Part shown: positions 1-4,724 of the stretch, in pieces | Numbering within the stretch: position 1 is the stretch's first letter | Layout: every line of letters starts with the position of its first letter | NCBI GenBank assembly: GCA_026387135.1 | Contig: JAPLMH010000024.1 | Span: 1 to 8,535, forward strand | Direction: 5' to 3' | Origin: Candidatus Omnitrophota bacterium | GTDB taxonomy: Bacteria > Omnitrophota > Gorgyraeia > 2-01-FULL-45-10 | Length of the DNA: 8,535 nt | Translations under genes and position numbers: made by a program | Notes under the pieces: model-generated | What the model was told of the DNA's origin: nothing | Database searches by the model: none | Seen by the model: only the letters and a program-made list of their open reading frames with translations

Positions 1-1
1 G

Positions 2-1186
2 CTTTCAAACGGAAACGTTGCTGTCATTTGGGTTGCGCAAGGAACCGATGGCATATATTCGCTCGAAGCACAGGTTTTCGATTCAGCGGGAAAAGCTTTA
101 TATTCGAATCCATACAGCCTGGCCAATAACGTCTTTAACGCTTACGTAAGAAATGTAACCGCGCTTTCGGATGGAAGCCTCGCTGTTTTTTGGAGCGCGG
201 GTTATGCCGATAAAACTCTATTAACATCGCAGGTCCTTGACTCCACCGGCAAAGGCATGACATTCGAAAGCTTCTCGAAGAGCATCTCCGATGCCGCGGT
301 AAACAGGTTAATGCAGGGTATGGCATCCAATCAATCACTTAATCCATACAGCGCTCCAAGTATTGCCCAGGCCTCTGTACAGCTGTCATTTAACTTTGAA
401 AACGGTAAGGCCATTATAGTCGATAAGGGGGTGGGAGAAGTATTCAAAGGCCTGCTTGCAAATGCTGATAGCCTAAAGGGTGATATCACGGGCGCCATGA
501 ATCCAATAGCAATAGCAAAGATAGTCCAAGATTCTTTACAAGCCTCAGCCTTAGCATTGCCAGGCGGCCAGATAGACCCTAAGGAGATGGAGATAGCCAT
601 GAAGCTTGCCAGTATAATGCAGAACCCCACAGATGACCAGAAGCTTATGCTTGATATGGCAGTGTCAATGATGAACGCGGGAAAAGATGGATCCCAGTCG
701 CCTGAGCTGAAAAAAGCAAGCGATGACCTCCTTCAGATGGTGGCCGCTGTATTGATAGCCCAGGCGATGCCGGATCTGTTAAAAGAGGGTGATGTATCCG
801 GTATAAAAAACATCTTCTTGGAGCTCAACAACTCCAAAGTAAAGATATTGCTGGAATACAACGAAGCCGTGAAGCCGTACTATTCGGAGATAAAGCATGT
901 TCTGTCGAAGAATATAGCGCTCCTTCAGCTGAATAATATAGTATCCAAGGGCATGATCTCTGAAGAGCTTGCCAGCCTTGAACCCAGTGAAATCGACAAG
1001 ATCCTCGAAAAACTCCGTAAAGCGTCAGACAAGTCATTCGAAGCGGAGTACATCCTCCAGCAGGAAGCAAAGCTCCGTAAAGCCTATATAGAACCCAACA
1101 AGAAGATCTTGGAAGAGAAGATGAAGACTATGATGAAGGAATTCACGAAGAGATTATCAGGGATACTGGAGTCTACGAAGAAGTAA
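2..1186 (+). CDS. C-terminal part of a large repeat-containing protein (5' partial), function unknown
   Basis: The frame is open from the first complete codon at position 2, so the ATG at 257 is internal and 394 residues are visible. Visible residues 1-86 hold two copies of a beta-rich repeat with a 54-residue period. Copy 1 begins LSNGNVAVIW and ends AQVFDSAGK; copy 2 begins LSDGSLAVFW and ends SQVLDSTGK. The pattern (L-x-D/N-G, hydrophobic strand ending in W, about 15 residues, then Q-V-x-D-x-x-G) resembles the repeats of large secreted or surface proteins that are often found beside hemolysin-type calcium-binding modules. The rest is mainly predicted helix, rich in A, L, K and E, with a charged last 100 residues containing a repeated KLRKA motif. 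I see no membrane anchor, sorting signal or catalytic motif. The gene overlaps the converging cyclase gene by 14 bp. A surface or secreted role is inferred from the repeats only; the helical end is unrecognised. The coding call is firm, the function is not. Confidence 0.5.
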   Translation, partial: LSNGNVAVIWVAQGTDGIYSLEAQVFDSAGKALYSNPYSLANNVFNAYVRNVTALSDGSLAVFWSAGYADKTLLTSQVLDSTGKGMTFESFSKSISDAAVNRLMQGMASNQSLNPYSAPSIAQASVQLSFNFENGKAIIVDKGVGEVFKGLLANADSLKGDITGAMNPIAIAKIVQDSLQASALALPGGQIDPKEMEIAMKLASIMQNPTDDQKLMLDMAVSMMNAGKDGSQSPELKKASDDLLQMVAAVLIAQAMPDLLKEGDVSGIKNIFLELNNSKVKILLEYNEAVKPYYSEIKHVLSKNIALLQLNNIVSKGMISEELASLEPSEIDKILEKLRKASDKSFEAEYILQQEAKLRKAYIEPNKKILEEKMKTMMKEFTKRLSGILESTKK

Positions 1187-2801
1187 ATACCGTTATCCTA
1201 TCACGCCCCGCGTTTTTAGATCTATATAATGCCGAATCCGCAGCTTTTATGAACTCCGTAGGGTCTTCCGAGTGGGCGTCCTCTATTGTAACGATCCCAG
1301 CGCTCATAGTTGCTTTCACTGCCTCACCTTTATCGGTTTTGAACTCCAAAGCGCCTACCATATTCCGAAGCCTTTCAGCGTATTTGATGGCGTGATCCTT
1401 CTTCATATCGGATATTATTATGCAGAACTCCTCGCCGCCGTAACGGGCTATTATATTATTCTTTCTGGAATGGTCCTTAAGGCTCTTTGCTATAGCTTTC
1501 AACACTACATTGCCGAATTCGTGGCCGTATGTATCGTTTATCTTCTTAAAATGATCGATGTCATATATTACGAGCGCCAGGTTTTTGTTTATGTGAAAGG
1601 CACTCTTTAGCTCTCTCTTTAACTGCAATTCGAAGTACCTGTAAAGGTATAATCCCGTAAGGCCGTCAGTCACGGCCTCTTTCCTCAAGACTATATTTTC
1701 AACTATGAGCACCACGTACCTGGCCCCGTGGAGCAATATTGTAGCCGCCACCATAAGCAATATCGGACCGATCGGGTCTATGATCATTCCCTTTAGGAAC
1801 ATAAAGAGCCCCAAGGAGAGCAATATTAATATCTCGCACGCTGTTAACGCTATGCCTGAAAGTATCGAGAGCCTAATTCCGCCAAATACCGCTACAAGCA
1901 CGAAGATGAAGAGGATTATAGAGTTAACCTCGTGACCGGCGTACCGGAAGAAGGACTTGTTTATGTATGTCAGCGTCTCGTTCAGGTCTATCACCATGCC
2001 GGGCATTATCCCGAGCGGCGTATGATATATGTCATGGAAGGATTCCGAAGTGACGCCAAAGAATACAAGTTTATTTTTCAGCATAGATAGATCGCCCGCA
2101 TCTTTCAGTACTTTCCATGCAGGGATAGAATTGAATTTATCAAGGGTCCCGTAAAACTTTATATAAGTAGCTCCTTCCTTTGAAAGAGGTACCGATACGG
2201 CTATATTTCCAGGAGGGCTGTTCATTAAGGATGCCGCCACCTTTAAAGAGAGAGAATAGTCTATGACGTCACCAGACTGAGAAAGGTAGTATGGCCTCAT
2301 CCTTCTTATGGTGTTGTCGACGTCCCTGGGCTTATTGACGAATCCGAAATCCTTAAGGCTTAAAGCCAGCGCTTCATCCGGGATGACATATTTGCCGTCG
2401 TTGCCGAAGAAGGCCGCCGCATAGACATTTTTGGCTTCCTTTAGCGAGTCCATTAATACGGAATCCTCTAAAGGATCCACGCTCTTTCCGGCGAATACGA
2501 AATCGACGCAGATAGCGGCAGGGGCATTGGCGGAGATCTTCTTTATGATCTCGGCTATCACGCTTCTCGGCCAAGGCCATTGAATATTGACTTCTCTTAA
2601 AGAGCTGTCGTCAATGTTGATGAGAACTATATCCTGTCCGGCCTTCGGCAGGGGATTGAATTTAGAGCTCAAATAGAAGAATGAATCTATGATCTTAAGG
2701 TTGGCTATCTGGATGGGATTGAGCGGCGAGATCCAGGACGCATATACGACGCAGAGTATTATGCTGATACTTAATACACGGAATGCATTATTCTTTAGCA
2801 T
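1173..2801 (-). CDS. CHASE2-domain membrane sensor with GGDEF (diguanylate cyclase-like) output
   Basis: 542 aa. One N-terminal membrane helix (about 8-24) precedes an extracytoplasmic CHASE2 domain (about 30-280) with hallmark stretches VLINIDDSSL and WPWPRS near 59-80, and GVTSESFHDIYHTPLG near 249-264. Three membrane helices follow (about 293-309, 312-334, 340-358), then a cytoplasmic GGDEF domain from about 375. Its start is DGLTGLYLYRYF (379-390), the metal-binding segment is DIDHFKKIND (414-423), and the signature is GGEEF (455-459), so it should be catalytically competent. The family makes c-di-GMP from two GTP in response to an outside signal, and CHASE2 ligands are generally unknown. 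Two departures stand out: the inhibitory RxxD site reads RKNN (446-449), and the usual Asp of GHxxGD is Asn431. No EAL or HD-GYP domain is present. The start is the only ATG near the first helix and has no Shine-Dalgarno sequence; a promoter lies immediately upstream. Domain identity is firm; the nucleotide product is inferred. Confidence 0.5.
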   Translation of the reverse strand: MLKNNAFRVLSISIILCVVYASWISPLNPIQIANLKIIDSFFYLSSKFNPLPKAGQDIVLINIDDSSLREVNIQWPWPRSVIAEIIKKISANAPAAICVDFVFAGKSVDPLEDSVLMDSLKEAKNVYAAAFFGNDGKYVIPDEALALSLKDFGFVNKPRDVDNTIRRMRPYYLSQSGDVIDYSLSLKVAASLMNSPPGNIAVSVPLSKEGATYIKFYGTLDKFNSIPAWKVLKDAGDLSMLKNKLVFFGVTSESFHDIYHTPLGIMPGMVIDLNETLTYINKSFFRYAGHEVNSIILFIFVLVAVFGGIRLSILSGIALTACEILILLSLGLFMFLKGMIIDPIGPILLMVAATILLHGARYVVLIVENIVLRKEAVTDGLTGLYLYRYFELQLKRELKSAFHINKNLALVIYDIDHFKKINDTYGHEFGNVVLKAIAKSLKDHSRKNNIIARYGGEEFCIIISDMKKDHAIKYAERLRNMVGALEFKTDKGEAVKATMSAGIVTIEDAHSEDPTEFIKAADSALYRSKNAGRDRITVFTSS

Positions 2802-2807
2802 CGATCA

Positions 2808-2835
2808 ATTATAGCATATTAAATATCAAAGACAA
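2808..2835 (-). promoter_or_regulatory. Extended -10 promoter for the CHASE2-GGDEF gene, possibly leaderless
   Basis: On the minus strand a perfect TATAAT (2813-2808) is preceded by TGC, giving the extended -10 form TGnTATAAT. A weak -35, TTGTCT (2835-2830), lies 16 bp upstream and matches TTGACA at four of six positions. Only 7 nt separate the -10 from the ATG, so transcription would start at or next to the A of the start codon. No Shine-Dalgarno sequence precedes the ATG, which agrees with a leaderless message. Confidence 0.5.
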
Positions 2836-2872
2836 GGCCATATGACTCAGTTGATGAATAATTAAATAAATG

Positions 2873-2901
2873 TTGACAAATCATCAAATAAGCGATAAGA
2901 T
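2873..2901 (+). promoter_or_regulatory. Sigma-70-type promoter for the propeller/TolC-like gene
   Basis: A perfect -35 TTGACA (2873-2878) is followed by 17 bp and TAAGAT (2896-2901), which matches TATAAT at four of six positions. The expected start is near 2907-2909, giving a leader of about 73 nt. That leader contains the paired palindromes at 2912-2961, so any protein bound there would sit just downstream of the start site, a usual position for repression. Confidence 0.5.
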
Positions 2902-2911
2902 GACAGGCAGC

Positions 2912-2961
2912 TTCTAACCAGGTTAGACGATGAGGAACCTTCGATACTAACCTGGTTAGAA
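2912..2961. repeat. Paired 13-bp palindromes forming a 15-bp inverted repeat (operator-like or leader hairpin)
   Basis: CTAACCAGGTTAG (2914-2926) and CTAACCTGGTTAG (2947-2959) are exact reverse complements. Each is also palindromic around its central base, with centres 33 bp apart, about three helical turns. With flanking bases the arms extend to 15 perfectly paired bases (2912-2926 with 2947-2961) around a 20-nt loop. Run-on adenines, not thymines, follow on the + strand, so this is not an ordinary rightward terminator; on the minus strand the T-run precedes the stem. Two dimeric operator half-elements bound cooperatively, or an RNA hairpin ending 9 nt before the ribosome binding site, both fit. 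I cannot name the regulator. Confidence 0.5.
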
Positions 2962-2970
2962 AAAAATAAC

Positions 2971-2975
2971 GGAGG
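2971..2975 (+). promoter_or_regulatory. Ribosome binding site GGAGG for the propeller/TolC-like gene
   Basis: GGAGG lies 5 nt before the ATG at 2981. It fixes that start, which is also directly followed by a good signal peptide. It sits 9 nt downstream of the inverted repeat, so folding of the repeat or protein binding to it could affect translation. Confidence 0.5.
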
Positions 2976-2980
2976 CCTTT

Positions 2981-4558
2981 ATGATCAGAAGGATATTGGT
3001 TTTGGTGGTTTCTTTTCTTTTGGTGTTTAAGACGGCATCAGATGCACAGGAGGCGTGGGTAGCGAGGGACGGAGCGGTGAAGAGTGTGGAGCTGAAGACG
3101 GCTATCCTTAACAAAGATCTCCTCTTTATAGCGACAAAGAACGTCTTATATAAAGCAAGGGATGCTAAAGAGAGGTGGGAGAGCGTATTTACGATCCCGT
3201 CCGGAGGTAATAATGAGATAAATTGTATAGCGGGCAGGGGCAGGACCTTATTTGTCGGGACAAAACGCGGCCTATTCAGATCGGAAGATCAAGGTGCCAG
3301 CTGGAAGAACGTATTTAAGACCATATTGCCGGACAAAAACAACGTTACCTGTATAGAGCTATCTAAACACAACCGCAGCAAGATACTCATTGGGACGGAG
3401 AAGGGTATATTCTTGAGCGAGGACCTTGGCAATAAGTGGCAGAATATAAGCGGCGGCTTGAAAGATGCCCCGGTAAGGAGCCTGGCCTTGAATAGAGAGC
3501 TGATGTATGCCGCAACCGAGAGCGGTCTATACGTCTTAACGCCCGGCGTTGAGGGATGGCAACGAGCTTTTATTAGAAGCGCAAGCGAGAAGAGCGAAGC
3601 TGAAGAGCCTCAAGATCTCGATTACGAAGACGGCGAAAAGGATATGTCAATACGCTGTATCACGATAAATGACACGAGAGTATATATAGCCTACGACAGA
3701 GATATCCTGTATTCCGATGATGGCGCAAAGAGCTGGAACAATTTTTCAGGCGATGGCATAAAGGGCTCAATAAATTACATCCTGATATCTTCAAAAAATC
3801 AGAAGATGTATTGTGCCGCTACTAAGGGCGTCTTTGAATTTTCAGAGGAGGGCGGAAGGTGGCTTGAGCTATATAAAGGTATGGCAAAGCCGCTTACCGT
3901 AAATCGTCTGATATTCGCGGGTGAAGATGAAAAGGCTCTGCTTGCGGTGACCGACAAGGGCCTGCATTCTTTTGAAGGCGGCGATTTTCTGATCGATAAA
4001 TACCCTGATATCGAAAGGAGCGTCAAGACGTTGAAGATAGTCCTTGATGGCGAGCCTACGTTCAAAGAGTTGCGTGAAGCGGCCATTAAGTATGCCGAGG
4101 TGAGCCCGGAAAAGATAAAGAGGTGGCGGCAAGAGAGCAAGGTGAGTGCGCTTCTGCCGAAAGTCTCATTTGGCGCCGACAGGAACACTACAGACCTCTG
4201 GCACTGGGAGACCGGGTCATCTACAAAGGCCGGGGATGATGTATTAATGCCCGGCAAAGAGAGCATAGACTGGGGCGCAACCGTAAGCTGGGAGCTCGGC
4301 AACCTCATCTGGAACGACGATCAGACCAACATAGATGTGCGCTCGCGCCTGATGGTCCAGCTCAGGAACGACATCCTCGATGACCTGCGACGAACGTATT
4401 ATGAGCGTAAGAGGCTGCAATTTGAGCTCATGTCCAATCCGCCTAAAGATATGAATACGAAGTTCGAAAAGGAGCTGAGGCTTCAGGAGCTGACTCAAGG
4501 TATAGACGACCTTACGGGCAACTACTTTTCAGAGCATATAGGCAAAAAATCCGGATAA
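2981..4558 (+). CDS. Exported seven-bladed Asp-box propeller protein with TolC-like C-terminal region
   Basis: 525 aa. A signal peptide (basic start MIRR, hydrophobic core about 5-17, likely cleavage after SDA at 22) sends it across the inner membrane. Residues 47-342 contain seven similar blade units, starting near 47, 89, 134, 174, 233, 275 and 319, each with a core like LFVGTKRGLF. Units 2 and 3 end in clear Asp-box motifs (SEDQGASW 101-108, SEDLGNKW 146-153); unit 5 has the variant SDDGAKSW (245-252); the others are degenerate. An acidic insert (about 200-222) separates units 4 and 5. Residues 385-525 differ: a segment VSWELGNLIWNDDQ, then a long charged helix with DLRRTYYERKRLQ, which resembles the strand and helix pattern of TolC-like outer-membrane proteins, though far shorter than a full TolC (about 450 aa). 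Such propellers usually act in protein binding, as in YCF48-like or sortilin-like folds; catalysis is not evident. A periplasmic or outer-membrane scaffold role is inferred. It has its own promoter and an operator-like leader. Confidence 0.5.
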   Translation: MIRRILVLVVSFLLVFKTASDAQEAWVARDGAVKSVELKTAILNKDLLFIATKNVLYKARDAKERWESVFTIPSGGNNEINCIAGRGRTLFVGTKRGLFRSEDQGASWKNVFKTILPDKNNVTCIELSKHNRSKILIGTEKGIFLSEDLGNKWQNISGGLKDAPVRSLALNRELMYAATESGLYVLTPGVEGWQRAFIRSASEKSEAEEPQDLDYEDGEKDMSIRCITINDTRVYIAYDRDILYSDDGAKSWNNFSGDGIKGSINYILISSKNQKMYCAATKGVFEFSEEGGRWLELYKGMAKPLTVNRLIFAGEDEKALLAVTDKGLHSFEGGDFLIDKYPDIERSVKTLKIVLDGEPTFKELREAAIKYAEVSPEKIKRWRQESKVSALLPKVSFGADRNTTDLWHWETGSSTKAGDDVLMPGKESIDWGATVSWELGNLIWNDDQTNIDVRSRLMVQLRNDILDDLRRTYYERKRLQFELMSNPPKDMNTKFEKELRLQELTQGIDDLTGNYFSEHIGKKSG

Positions 4559-4566
4559 CTTTTTGC

Positions 4567-4596
4567 TTGACATTAGTACCCTTATTTAAGTATAAT
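4567..4596 (+). promoter_or_regulatory. Perfect-consensus sigma-70 promoter of the polA-glgA unit
   Basis: TTGACA (4567-4572), an 18-bp spacer and TATAAT (4591-4596) match both consensus hexamers exactly. The start site should fall near 4602-4604. The -35 begins 8 bp after the stop codon of the preceding gene, and I see no convincing terminator between them, so some readthrough is possible. Confidence 0.5.
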
Positions 4597-4602
4597 CGTA
4601 TC

Positions 4603-4724
4603 CGTAATTCAGGGTGAGGTTTCCCTCGGGGTACATTTCTTTAACGACTAATTCCCAACATAAAGACAAGTAATAATAGGATGACTTCTAACTAACCGCA
4701 TGCCGCAAACCCTAAGCCCGTATC
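4603..4724 (+). other. polA 5' leader of about 120 nt without a Shine-Dalgarno sequence
   Basis: This untranslated stretch runs from the predicted start site to the polA ATG. It holds a small possible hairpin (GAGG 4616-4619 with CCTC 4624-4627) and no purine-rich ribosome site within 15 nt of the polA ATG. Two tiny ATG reading frames occur: MTSN-stop (4681-4695) and MPQTLSPYHA-stop (4700-4732), the second overlapping the polA start in another frame. Neither has a good ribosome site. I recognise no riboswitch or known RNA here. An in-frame TAA at 4713-4715 rules out an upstream extension of polA. Confidence 0.5.

Noticed and set aside
1011..1083. CTCCGTAAAGC occurring twice near the end of the left-edge gene as a DNA repeat
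   Set aside because: Both copies encode the same short KLRKA helix motif in the same frame; this is local protein similarity, not a separate element.
2912..2961. The inverted repeat as a site-specific recombination site or tiny transposon end pair
   Set aside because: The spacer is 20 bp, no recombinase or transposase is in view, and no target-site duplication flanks it.
2912..2966. The inverted repeat as an intrinsic terminator
   Set aside because: On the + strand it is followed by A residues and lies upstream of a gene with its own promoter; on the - strand the T-run comes before the stem instead of after it.
3799..4308. Long minus-strand open frame of 169 codons inside the propeller gene
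   Set aside because: It lies opposite a well-supported gene, has no ribosome site and no recognisable motif, so it is a shadow frame.
4542..4566. GCAAAAA and TTTTTGC arms around ATCCGGAT, straddling the stop of the propeller gene, as a terminator
   Set aside because: The paired arms are nearly all A-T and the GC part is a palindrome with no loop, so a stable terminator hairpin is not supported; the T-run is short.
4681..4695. MTSN-stop mini frame in the polA leader
   Set aside because: Its AGG is directly against the ATG with no spacer, so initiation there is unlikely; four codons cannot be supported as a gene.
4686..4697. TTCTAACTAACC in the polA leader as a half-site of the palindromic operator
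   Set aside because: It shares only the TTCTAAC start and lacks the GGTTAG half, so the match is no better than chance.
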